Source: Vulcanisaeta souniana JCM 11219 (GTDB lineage: Archaea > Thermoproteota > Thermoprotei > Thermoproteales > Thermocladiaceae). Taken from it: 64,000 bases of DNA. The notes beneath the pieces were generated by a model, which was not told the DNA's origin, did not search any database, and saw only the letters and a list, made by a program, of their open reading frames with translations. A program made the position numbers and the translations under genes. Numbering within the stretch: position 1 is the stretch's first letter; each line of letters begins with the position of its first letter. The stretch spans positions 1,511,056-1,575,055 of the forward strand of contig NZ_AP026830.1 in assembly GCF_026000775.1 (NCBI RefSeq), written 5' to 3'. Of the stretch, positions 45,040-52,720 are shown piece after piece.

Positions 45040-45819
45040 TTATGAACAACTAGAGATGATATGTGGTATCAGCAACGCTTCCTTAAGTCTCCTAATGGCG
45101 TATGCTCTACACCTAATTAGCTCTGCTGGGCTGCCGCCGCTGATTAATGAGCCATCCCTATTTACGTAAACCCCTATTATATCATCAAGCATGGCACCAA
45201 GCAAGTCCTCCTTAAATCCGTCTCCCACATGCATGGCAACATCTGGTTCAGCACCATGGGCGAGCAGTGAGTATGCACGTTCAAAAATTGCTGGGTGTGG
45301 TTTAGCCCTGCCAACCTCATCGGCATAGACCTGGACATCAATGAACCTACTCATGCCGTACTTATCCAATAGTTTCCTGGACACTGAACTACTCCAGAAT
45401 ATAACATTGGATATTACGCCAACCATGAATCCATCACTCTTCACCTCCATTAATACATACTGCGCATCTTCATTGGGCTTAACATTATCTGATTCAAGTA
45501 ATGTATTGGCTATTATGTTGGCAACATCCATAACCATCTTCTCGTTAGGTTTAACATCGTATTTACGTGTCAATCTCTCGAGGAACGTCCTCACGTTATC
45601 CATCGGTGGTACATACATCATCTCAACGACTCTCCTAAGCCTAATCTCCCTGTCTAAACCTACGTATGTTTCGTATACGTGGTCAAAATGGGCCTCAATA
45701 TCCAGTGATTTTAAGTACTTGGTTATGTTTATTGCTATTTCCTCCATTAGTTCCTTGCCGTAGTTTATCAATGTATTGTATACATCAAATGTTGCAACCT
45801 TCAGACTCATTATATTCAC
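45040..45819 (-). CDS. HAD-superfamily hydrolase
   Basis: A 259-residue haloacid-dehalogenase-type phosphatase. Motif I is ATFDVYNTLINYG with nucleophile Asp near residue 10 (the second acid position is Tyr, as in some dehalogenase-like members), motif II is GVISNVIFWSS, motif III is the lysine in VGRAKPHPAIFERA, and motif IV is HVGDGFKEDLLGAMLDD. A helical cap domain covers about 20-115. Substrate unknown; HAD enzymes of this size act on small phosphometabolites. The start is MNIMSL or, more likely, the Met at residue 4. Confidence 0.85.
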   Translation of the reverse strand: MNIMSLKVATFDVYNTLINYGKELMEEIAINITKYLKSLDIEAHFDHVYETYVGLDREIRLRRVVEMMYVPPMDNVRTFLERLTRKYDVKPNEKMVMDVANIIANTLLESDNVKPNEDAQYVLMEVKSDGFMVGVISNVIFWSSSVSRKLLDKYGMSRFIDVQVYADEVGRAKPHPAIFERAYSLLAHGAEPDVAMHVGDGFKEDLLGAMLDDIIGVYVNRDGSLISGGSPAELIRCRAYAIRRLKEALLIPHIISSCS

Positions 45820-45864
45820 CTAATATAGCGTTATTTTAAGCATTCTTTTTCGCCTGAAGGTTAT

Positions 45865-45875
45865 GTTTTTAAACT
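45865..45875 (+). promoter_or_regulatory. TATA-like box that decides the gch3 start
   Basis: The run gtttttaaact overlaps the first in-frame ATG at 45863, so that ATG cannot lie in the mRNA if this box is used. A transcript starting about 26 bases downstream, near 45895-45900, would have TTG at 45908 as its first in-frame start, which is also where family homology begins. Confidence 0.45.
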
Positions 45876-45907
45876 TAAGGTTTAAGTCTGGTCACGGTGC
45901 TAAACCT

Positions 45908-46615
45908 TTGGTTCAAGTAACAATAATCAGGTTAATTGGATATAGGGAGTGGACCGAAACCCTCGGTTCAGATAGAGAACACGTAATACAGGGAATACAG
46001 GCGCAATTACATAGGGAACTAGTTAATGGGTTTTCTAAGGTTAATGCCTGGGCGCATCCGCTTAGATATGATTATTTATTTGCAATAACCAATGGAGTGA
46101 ATAGGGAGGGATTAATGAGCGTGATCAAGGACCTTGGCGAGTACAGCCCGGTTCCTTTATCGAGTGGGACGTATGCAAGTGACAATCCAAGGATCGCGGA
46201 AAAGGAGGCCTTTAAATTAGCCATGAAGGCCGGTCCCTGGGGCTCACTAATTGGTGGTGTTGATGATGGTTTGGTGGCCATGGCCCACATAGATCTCGTG
46301 GACTCAACGTCCAGTACCGAGTGGACTTCAAGTTATCAACTATATGAGCATGTATGGAATGTGATTAATCAAGTTAGGCTGTACTTGGCGCCATATGGTG
46401 GTATAACACTGTACTTAGGCGGTGATAATATGATATCGATAGTAACGCCAACGATAAGAGAGGAGGACCTAAGGCCATTATCTGAATTAATAAATGCCAG
46501 GGTGGGTGTTGGAATTGCTAGTAATGGTAGGACAGCAATGAAACTAGCCACGGAGGCGCTTGATAGCCTTAGGCAACAGGGCAAGTATGGAGTTCTCATG
46601 CTGATGGAGCGTTAA
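45908..46615 (+). CDS. gch3: GTP cyclohydrolase III (archaeal, FAPy-forming)
   Basis: An archaeal enzyme that opens GTP to a formylaminopyrimidine phosphate, feeding riboflavin and F420 synthesis. VQVTIIRLIGYREWTETLGSDREH is the family N terminus (given in part), GGVDDGLVAMAHIDLVDST the metal-binding region of the first cyclase-like half, and YLGGDNMISIVTP with GVGIASNGRTAMKLATEALD the second half. The two-domain nucleotidyl-cyclase-like fold gives about 235 residues. I place the start at TTG 45908 rather than ATG 45863: homologues start with this strand, and a TATA-like box overlaps the ATG. Confidence 0.88.
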   Translation: MVQVTIIRLIGYREWTETLGSDREHVIQGIQAQLHRELVNGFSKVNAWAHPLRYDYLFAITNGVNREGLMSVIKDLGEYSPVPLSSGTYASDNPRIAEKEAFKLAMKAGPWGSLIGGVDDGLVAMAHIDLVDSTSSTEWTSSYQLYEHVWNVINQVRLYLAPYGGITLYLGGDNMISIVTPTIREEDLRPLSELINARVGVGIASNGRTAMKLATEALDSLRQQGKYGVLMLMER

Positions 46616-47520
46616 TCAAGCTTAGGTTTCCTAACAAGCTTGATCCTATTTACTCTGCCCTCCTTGATTACCTGTACATACCCACTATTCTCCAGTCTCC
46701 TTATTGCTCTCCAGAGGGTTGCCTTTGGTAAATTCAACTTTCTCTGTAGATCTGATTGATACGCTTCTCCATTCATATCCATTAATGCTCTAAGAACCTC
46801 TTTATCAGTTGGGTTTAAACCTTCAACTATTACCGGGTTCACTTCAGTTCCTCTATGTCTAATTACAAATAAGTAAACCAGCAATGCAGAGATGGCGGCT
46901 ATAACCACCGCAACGATATAGTAAATCATGGTACCAAGCCCAGGAGATACGGTGCCCTGTCCTGGTTTACCTGATGTAGTTGATTGATTACTCGCCGCGA
47001 TAATGCCTGTACTACTACCTGGATTACTTATGATGGTTTTGTTTTTCGTGACTGTAGGCGCCTCAAGCATGAAACCTATTGAGTAATTGCCAGGCGCTAA
47101 TTGTAGCATGATCCCATTGTTGACCTTTATGAAATTTGTTATTACGTTTATCGGAATCTGCGTCAACAGTACGTTATTACTTACGAATAGGTTTATGGGA
47201 TATTGTGATGATACGTTCATGACTAAAGATTCATTTTGCAGAACCGTAATTACCGGCGTATACTCAACCATGAATGAACCATTACCAAAAACAGGTATTA
47301 TTAAGTTATCACCTATGAGCATTGCTGATATTGTTGAACCACTTGAGTTTTGCACAATCACTGGGCCTAGTGGTTCTACGGGTAATGTAATGTTGATCAA
47401 AGCCACGTTTTGTGTGGCCGTAACGTTTATGCTAACCAATGAGTCGTTACTGAATAGGTATATGAATATCGTAACTATTAATACTGTTAACGACATTACG
47501 GTACCAATTATATACCCCAA
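46612..47520 (-). CDS. Membrane-anchored winged-helix protein (surface domain + wHTH)
   Basis: A 302-residue protein. It has an N-terminal span (about 4-26), an extracytoplasmic beta-rich domain (27-205; VNVTATQNVALINITLPVEPLG and similar strands), a Ser/Gly/Pro linker, a second span (about 208-228, IVAVVIAAISALLVYLFVI) and a C-terminal cytoplasmic winged helix (about 240-300: NPTDKEVLRALMDMNGEAYQSDLQRKLNLPKATLWRAIRRLENSGYV). This layout suggests one-step signalling from surface to DNA. Archaea have several membrane-bound wHTH families, poorly studied. The upstream neighbour on the same strand is a secreted Asn/Thr-rich protein, a possible partner. Confidence 0.75.
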   Translation of the reverse strand: MGYIIGTVMSLTVLIVTIFIYLFSNDSLVSINVTATQNVALINITLPVEPLGPVIVQNSSGSTISAMLIGDNLIIPVFGNGSFMVEYTPVITVLQNESLVMNVSSQYPINLFVSNNVLLTQIPINVITNFIKVNNGIMLQLAPGNYSIGFMLEAPTVTKNKTIISNPGSSTGIIAASNQSTTSGKPGQGTVSPGLGTMIYYIVAVVIAAISALLVYLFVIRHRGTEVNPVIVEGLNPTDKEVLRALMDMNGEAYQSDLQRKLNLPKATLWRAIRRLENSGYVQVIKEGRVNRIKLVRKPKLD

Positions 47521-47636
47521 CTTAAAAACCTTATTAATTTATTTGATAAATTGAGAAGAAATAGAATGAGAAAAAATGAGAAATAGAATCTAGAAAATTT
47601 TAACAATTTTTACAAAAAGCATGCATACTATTTTCA

Positions 47637-48821
47637 TTAACCATTACCATGCTGCCCATGTCCCTGGCCATGACCTTGTTGCCCCTTTCCATTGCCTTGA
47701 CCGTTTCCATTGCCATGTTGTCCATGTCCCTGTGACTGCCAACCCATTGCTTCCTGACCAAATTGCTGAGTTGCATTAATCCAATCATTGAACCCCTTCC
47801 CATGCTTAAGCATCTGCAATAACTGCGCCTGGGCGGTGACATTACCCTGCACCAATGAATACTCATCTCTTAATTCCTTAAACAACTCGTGTAACTCCTT
47901 AACACTCGTTATGTTAAGCCCAGTAATGTTTGTTAACGAACCTAGTTCATGATCAAGCATGGCCAATTGATCTAGAGTTTCATTGAGGTTATTCGATTTC
48001 ATCATTACCTGCATAATATAATGCTCAAGTTCGTGATTGATCCTATTAGCAGCCCCGATCTTCTGTTCTCCATAGTATTGACTAGTTACATTATTAATTA
48101 AGGACTTATACTCACTAAGTAGTGCCGCTACCTCAGAATAATTACCACTGGTCAGGGCCTCCTTTAATTGACTCAACAGACCATAGATCTCACTCGCTTG
48201 AGTACTATTCAGCAATCCCTGTCCTTCAAGCCTTGTCAGTGTCTCATTCAGGAGCATTAACCTGTATGTTAGCGTCCTATTCAAAATCTCGACATGCTTC
48301 TCGAGTACATATTCGTGGACGAGGTAATGCCTAAGGTGCACCAGGAACTGTAGTGCAAGCAAGCATTCGCCCTTATTAACATAATAATTAGTAATATTCT
48401 GAAGAGTGGTGGGTGTTAAGTTGAAACCAGTTATGTTAAAGGCAGTCATGTTAAATCTGGTTATGTTAAATCCCGTGAATGTGGCATTAACTCCAGTTGC
48501 ATTAAAACCTGTGGAGTTGGTTATAATAAATGACGTGGAGTTGACGCCACTCATGTTGGCCCCAGTCCTCATTAACCACTCGTTATCGATATAAAGGTTT
48601 ACCTGCACTGCCGTTAATAAACCAGGTGGGCAAGTTGTCGTGTTTGTGATTGTAATATTTGTTGTCGAGGTGGCGTTAAAATTGGTCGTTAAGTTCGTGG
48701 AATTGTTGGTTCCCAGCGCCAGAAGGGGTGTTGTTAGTGCCACGGCAAGTATCAGTGAGAGCGCTAGTACAGTGGTTATCAACACGGTTCCTATACCGTT
48801 CTTGATTTCCATATTCATCAC
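47637..48821 (-). CDS. Secreted Asn/Thr-rich protein with His/Gly/Gln repeat tail
   Basis: A 394-residue exported protein. The start IKNGIGTVLITTVLALSLILAVAL resembles a class III (pilin-type) or ordinary signal sequence (quoted in part). Residues about 90-140 hold short five-residue repeats (FNITR, FNMTA, FNITG, FNLTP), each an N-glycosylation sequon; the DNA shows a matching 15-base period at about 48426-48475. The centre (150-350) is helical. The tail (about 360-394) is a low-complexity Gly/His/Gln/Asn segment with GHGQHGNG twice, possibly metal-binding. No family is recognised. It lies upstream of the membrane-anchored winged-helix gene. Confidence 0.6.
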   Translation of the reverse strand: MMNMEIKNGIGTVLITTVLALSLILAVALTTPLLALGTNNSTNLTTNFNATSTTNITITNTTTCPPGLLTAVQVNLYIDNEWLMRTGANMSGVNSTSFIITNSTGFNATGVNATFTGFNITRFNMTAFNITGFNLTPTTLQNITNYYVNKGECLLALQFLVHLRHYLVHEYVLEKHVEILNRTLTYRLMLLNETLTRLEGQGLLNSTQASEIYGLLSQLKEALTSGNYSEVAALLSEYKSLINNVTSQYYGEQKIGAANRINHELEHYIMQVMMKSNNLNETLDQLAMLDHELGSLTNITGLNITSVKELHELFKELRDEYSLVQGNVTAQAQLLQMLKHGKGFNDWINATQQFGQEAMGWQSQGHGQHGNGNGQGNGKGQQGHGQGHGQHGNG

Positions 48822-48932
48822 TTATGGTATTAAATATTATAATATAAGGAATCCTCTGAAAGATTACGATGAATAACCATGAAACAGCGTGAAACCTAAC
48901 GGAGTTATACTTAAAGCAAGCTAAACCTACCA

Positions 48933-49616
48933 ATGGTTGTGTTGATTCTCGTAGACTTGGATGGCACATTATTGCCATTGGAAGCCTGGGATCCTATTTT
49001 TCAAGAAATAAGCGGGTTAATAGGCAGTAGGGTTGGTGTTGATTGGCGAATTGTTTATAGGGCGGCTAAGGACCTCAATAGGGAATTGCTTCGTGGACTT
49101 AACGTAAGGGCCTTTGATTGGGATTACATATTTACCGAAGTTGCCCATAGACTCGGTGCTTCAATCAGTATCGACGTGAATGACGCGTTAATCAAGCACG
49201 TTCATGACTTCAAACCATTTGATGGCGCTTTAGAAATGCTCAGTGCGCTAAAGGGTTTAGGGCACAAGGTTATTATTGCCACCAATGGTCTGTATAAGTA
49301 TCAACACGTGGTTATTAAGGAGTTGAATTTCGCGAAGTTCATTGATGGCATAAGGACTCCGGATACAATTGGGTGTCCCAAGAATTGCCGTGGATTCTTT
49401 GAGGGGGCCCAGGTAATGATTGGTGATAATCCTCTTTTTGATGTTTACTACCCAGCCCAGTTTGGCTTGGTTACAGTGTTTATTGGTGATTGGGAAAGAA
49501 GGCTGATGTATGTAATGGATGTATGGGGTATTAATCTAACTGGGTTAAAGCCCACGCATTCCTTTAGGAGTATTAAGGATATGCTAATGGCATTACCGGC
49601 CGTACTCAATCAATGA
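48933..49616 (+). CDS. HAD-superfamily hydrolase, second copy type
   Basis: A 227-residue HAD phosphatase with canonical motif I VDLDGTLLPLEAWD near residue 7-20 (both aspartates present), motif II VIIATNGLYKY near 113, motif III probably the lysine of CPKNCRG, and motif IV MIGDNPLFDVYYP. It is not closely similar to the HAD protein at 45040. Likely a cytoplasmic phosphatase of a sugar phosphate or nucleotide. It is divergent from the secreted protein gene and converges on the VKOR gene, ending three bases from it. Confidence 0.86.
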   Translation: MVVLILVDLDGTLLPLEAWDPIFQEISGLIGSRVGVDWRIVYRAAKDLNRELLRGLNVRAFDWDYIFTEVAHRLGASISIDVNDALIKHVHDFKPFDGALEMLSALKGLGHKVIIATNGLYKYQHVVIKELNFAKFIDGIRTPDTIGCPKNCRGFFEGAQVMIGDNPLFDVYYPAQFGLVTVFIGDWERRLMYVMDVWGINLTGLKPTHSFRSIKDMLMALPAVLNQ

Positions 49617-49618
49617 GT

Positions 49619-50137
49619 TCATGCCATTAATGATCTTTTCAGCCTAGTGAAAAATACTGTTACTACAGTGAAGTCTATTATTATCATTATATGCATTATT
49701 GTACAGTAAACACATAGTGCGTGAAGTAGGTAGGTCTCGACCACTATTAGGTATGGAACGATAATTATGCCAAGAAACCTCCAATAGAACAGTGCATTAA
49801 TGGCCAATGTAGCTACATTACCCGATCCAAAATTATATAATATTACGAGGATTATATTAATAACGAACCAAACCGCCGCAAGTAGGTCAAGCGGCACACC
49901 GCCTATGTCTGAGTACTTACTTGAGAGAACCCTCTCGCAATCAATGGTTATTCCAGGAAATGGAGATTTGAATGTTGAGCAGAGCGGCGGTAATTCACGT
50001 AGGTAGTAATAGGTATATATGACTATAGATGATGCGAATAGGCCTATTAGTGAAAAGGTTAGCATAAGCATTAACCACAACCTGGCTAGCTTACCCATCA
50101 TCGCGTGGTTGCAACCCCACTTAAATATTGATCTCAC
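49619..50137 (-). CDS. VKOR-family membrane disulfide oxidoreductase
   Basis: A 172-residue membrane protein with about four to five spans. It has both cysteine pairs of vitamin K epoxide reductase homologues: an outer loop pair in LPPLCSTF...TIDCERVLSSKYSDIGGVPLDLL, and the active CxxC in LLHALCVYCTIMH near residue 143-147. VLSSKYS and GVP are the family signature. It would pass electrons from thiol proteins to quinone, driving disulfide formation in the envelope and possibly in cytoplasmic proteins, which are disulfide-rich in many Crenarchaeota. The start may be at Met12 (MMGKLARLW). Confidence 0.85.
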   Translation of the reverse strand: MRSIFKWGCNHAMMGKLARLWLMLMLTFSLIGLFASSIVIYTYYYLRELPPLCSTFKSPFPGITIDCERVLSSKYSDIGGVPLDLLAAVWFVINIILVILYNFGSGNVATLAINALFYWRFLGIIIVPYLIVVETYLLHALCVYCTIMHIMIIIDFTVVTVFFTRLKRSLMA

Positions 50138-50213
50138 AGTGCAGTTAATGCAGTGCTCACCGATTTTAATGAACTAAATAAGTTATTAAAGTACCGCATT
50201 ATGGCAAAGCCCA

Positions 50214-52202
50214 ATGACTGAGGTGGGTAAGAGAGTCATATTCCATGAATTATTAACACCCGAGGAAGCATTAAGTAAGGTATTTGGTATTGTTAGGATT
50301 GAGCCATTGAGCACGGAGACCATTAAGATTGAGGAGAGTTATGGGAGGGTCTTGGCTAGGGATATGTACTCGCGAATTGATGTACCACCGTTTGATAGGG
50401 CTACAATGGACGGTTTTGCCGTTAGGGCTGAGGACACTTTCGGAGCCGATGAACTTAACCCAATTAAGTTAAGGGTTGTTGGTAATGTGGAGACTGGGGC
50501 CGGGGAGCTACCGCAGGTTAACTCTGGCGAGGCCGTTGAGATAGCCACCGGAGCTCCAATGCCTCCTGGCGCTAATGCCGTGGTTATGGTTGAGTACACA
50601 AAACGTAGTAGTGATGAGCTAATGATATATCGCTCAGTGACTCCTGGTGAGAACGTAATGTCGGCGGGCTCTGACGTGATGATGGGCGAGCTAATACTCA
50701 GGAGGTGCACGGTAATTAGGGAAAGGGAGGTTGGTTTACTCGCGGCGGTGGGCATTGACAGGATTGAGGTATTCAGGAGACCTAGGGTTGCGATAATATC
50801 CACGGGTAATGAATTGGTTAGCCCAGGTAAGGAATTGGGCCGTGGTAAGATCTACGACATAAATACATACGCAATAGCCCATGCAGTTAGATCAATGGGT
50901 GCTGAACCAATTATCATGGGCATAGTCAAGGATAATATCAATGAGATGAGGGACGCCGTGAATAGGGCATTAAGTGCAGGCGATTTAGTGCTTTTGTCAG
51001 GTGGGACCTCGGCGGGTCTTGCTGACTTAACATATAGGGTACTCGACGAGATAGGGCCTCCCGGCATAATAATACACGGGCTTAAGGTAAAGCCTGGCAA
51101 GCCCACGGTCGTCGCCGTGTCCAGGGATAACAAGTTAGTTATTGGCTTACCTGGATACCCTAGTTCAGCGTTAATGATATTCAACACAATAGTTAAGCCG
51201 ATACTGGCTAGGATGCTCTGCATGGGCGTTGATGAGGTTAGGATTAAGGCAAGACTTGCAATCAGGGCCGATGGTGCTAAGGGTAGGAGAGCCCTTTACC
51301 CAGTTAGTCTCGTGGATACTGGCCACGGGATAGTGGCCTACCCATTACCAGCCGAGTCTGGCGCCATAAGCACACTGGCCTTTGCAGATGGTTACATAGC
51401 GATTCCTGAGACCGTGGAGTACCTGGACAGTGGTGATGAGGTTGAGGTGACACTATTCACGCATCAATACATGCCAGCCAACCTATACATAATTGGTAGC
51501 CATGACCTTGGACTAGACGTACTAATACCAATGCTTCCAGGTTTTATTAGGGCAAGGGTAATCAATGTCGGCTCCATGGGTGGGTTATACGCCGTTAAGC
51601 GTGGTGAGGCTGATGTGGCTGGTCTGCATCTTGTTGATGAGGAGACTGGTCAGTATAATGTACCGTACATGATTAAATATAGTGTTAGTAATGCTGTACT
51701 AATTAGGGGTTACTCCAGGGAGCAGGGGCTCATAATCCCTAAGGGTAATCCCAAGAATATTAGGGGTATTGAGGACTTACTTAGGGATGACGTGAGGATT
51801 GTTAATAGGAATAAGGGCGCAGGCACTAGGTTCCTACTTGATCTGAAACTGAAGGAGATAGCCTCAAGGATGGGTATCAAGTTTGAGGATTTAGTGAGGA
51901 GGGTCGATGGTTATTATTACGAGGTTAAGACTCACACGGCTGTTGCAGCGGCAGTGGCTCAGGGTAAGGTTGATATTGGTGTTGGTATTAGGGCCGCGGC
52001 CGCCATGTACGGCCTTGACTTCATACCACTTGGTTGGGAGAGTTATGATTTTGCAATACCAATTGATAGGCTTGAGAAGGATAGTGTTAAGGCATTTCTA
52101 AGTATATTAAGGAGTAATGAGTTTAAGGAGGCTCTTGAGAGGTTACCTGGCTATAGGGTTCCCAATGATATTGGTGAGGTAATTTGGAAACAAAACCAGT
52201 GA
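50214..52202 (+). CDS. moeA: Molybdopterin molybdotransferase MoeA with C-terminal PBP-like domain
   Basis: A 662-residue fusion. Residues 1-415 are MoeA: DVPPFDRATMDGFAV, IATGAPMPPGANAVVMVEYT, PRVAIISTGNELVSPG, LVLLSGGTSAGLADLTY and KPGKPTVVAV...GLPGYPSSALMIFN. It inserts molybdate or tungstate into adenylated molybdopterin. Residues from about 421 form a periplasmic-binding-like (PBP/LysR-effector) domain: LYIIGSHDLGLDVLIPML, GTRFLLDLKLKEIA, AVAAAVAQGKVDIGVGIRAAA. This domain architecture is known from archaea and bacteria, where the PBP domain is thought to sense a ligand, perhaps the oxyanion. Molybdenum use fits the hydroxylase at 27913. Confidence 0.95.
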   Translation: MTEVGKRVIFHELLTPEEALSKVFGIVRIEPLSTETIKIEESYGRVLARDMYSRIDVPPFDRATMDGFAVRAEDTFGADELNPIKLRVVGNVETGAGELPQVNSGEAVEIATGAPMPPGANAVVMVEYTKRSSDELMIYRSVTPGENVMSAGSDVMMGELILRRCTVIREREVGLLAAVGIDRIEVFRRPRVAIISTGNELVSPGKELGRGKIYDINTYAIAHAVRSMGAEPIIMGIVKDNINEMRDAVNRALSAGDLVLLSGGTSAGLADLTYRVLDEIGPPGIIIHGLKVKPGKPTVVAVSRDNKLVIGLPGYPSSALMIFNTIVKPILARMLCMGVDEVRIKARLAIRADGAKGRRALYPVSLVDTGHGIVAYPLPAESGAISTLAFADGYIAIPETVEYLDSGDEVEVTLFTHQYMPANLYIIGSHDLGLDVLIPMLPGFIRARVINVGSMGGLYAVKRGEADVAGLHLVDEETGQYNVPYMIKYSVSNAVLIRGYSREQGLIIPKGNPKNIRGIEDLLRDDVRIVNRNKGAGTRFLLDLKLKEIASRMGIKFEDLVRRVDGYYYEVKTHTAVAAAVAQGKVDIGVGIRAAAAMYGLDFIPLGWESYDFAIPIDRLEKDSVKAFLSILRSNEFKEALERLPGYRVPNDIGEVIWKQNQ

Positions 52203-52238
52203 TTTTAAGGTTTGGGTGTTTTGAATCGATGTAATTAT

Positions 52239-52275
52239 GACAAAAAGAATGACAAGTCTCGCCCTTCAGGGCGGG
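52239..52275 (+). repeat. IS left end with subterminal hairpin
   Basis: Eighteen terminal bases followed by a perfect stem (cgccc/gggcg, loop ttca) at about 52260-52273. Y1 transposases recognise such subterminal hairpins. The first 37 bases recur at 4721-4757 with one change (t to c at position 19). Confidence 0.75.
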
Positions 52276-52309
52276 TAAGATTTAAAAAATCTGAATACTT
52301 TAAAGTATT

Positions 52310-52720
52310 ATGGAATATAAATCAACGAGACATGTAAAATACCTATGCAACTACCATTTCGTATGGATTCCAAAATACCGTAGAGACGTGTTAGTTGGAG
52401 ATATTGCTGAATACATTAAAGAGGTCTTGAAATCAATTGCAGAAGAGTTAGGTTGTGAAATAATAGCCCTAGAATTAATGCCAGATCACGTACACCTCTT
52501 CGTTAACTGCCCTCCTAGATATTCTCCGTCATACTTAGCAAACTACTTCAAGGGGAAATCAGCCAGGCTAGTTTTGAAGAAATTCCCAGATTTAAGAAAA
52601 CACACGGGAGGAAAACTCTGGACTAGGAGCTACTTCGTATCAACAGCTGGAAACGTATCAAGCGAGACAATAAGGAAATATATTGAGGAACAGTGGGTGA
52701 AAGAAAATGAAGAGGACTAA
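52310..52720 (+). CDS. tnpA: IS200/IS605 Y1 transposase TnpA
   Basis: A 136-residue HUH single-strand transposase, full length. HFVWIPKYRRDVL is the typical start; MPDHVHLFVNCP has the HUH metal site (His-x-His near residue 65); the catalytic tyrosine is in SSETIRKYIEEQ near residue 126. It would excise and insert the element as a single-stranded circle using the end hairpins. No frameshift or stop interrupts it. The last codons overlap the start of tnpB by 14 bases. Confidence 0.95.
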   Translation: MEYKSTRHVKYLCNYHFVWIPKYRRDVLVGDIAEYIKEVLKSIAEELGCEIIALELMPDHVHLFVNCPPRYSPSYLANYFKGKSARLVLKKFPDLRKHTGGKLWTRSYFVSTAGNVSSETIRKYIEEQWVKENEED

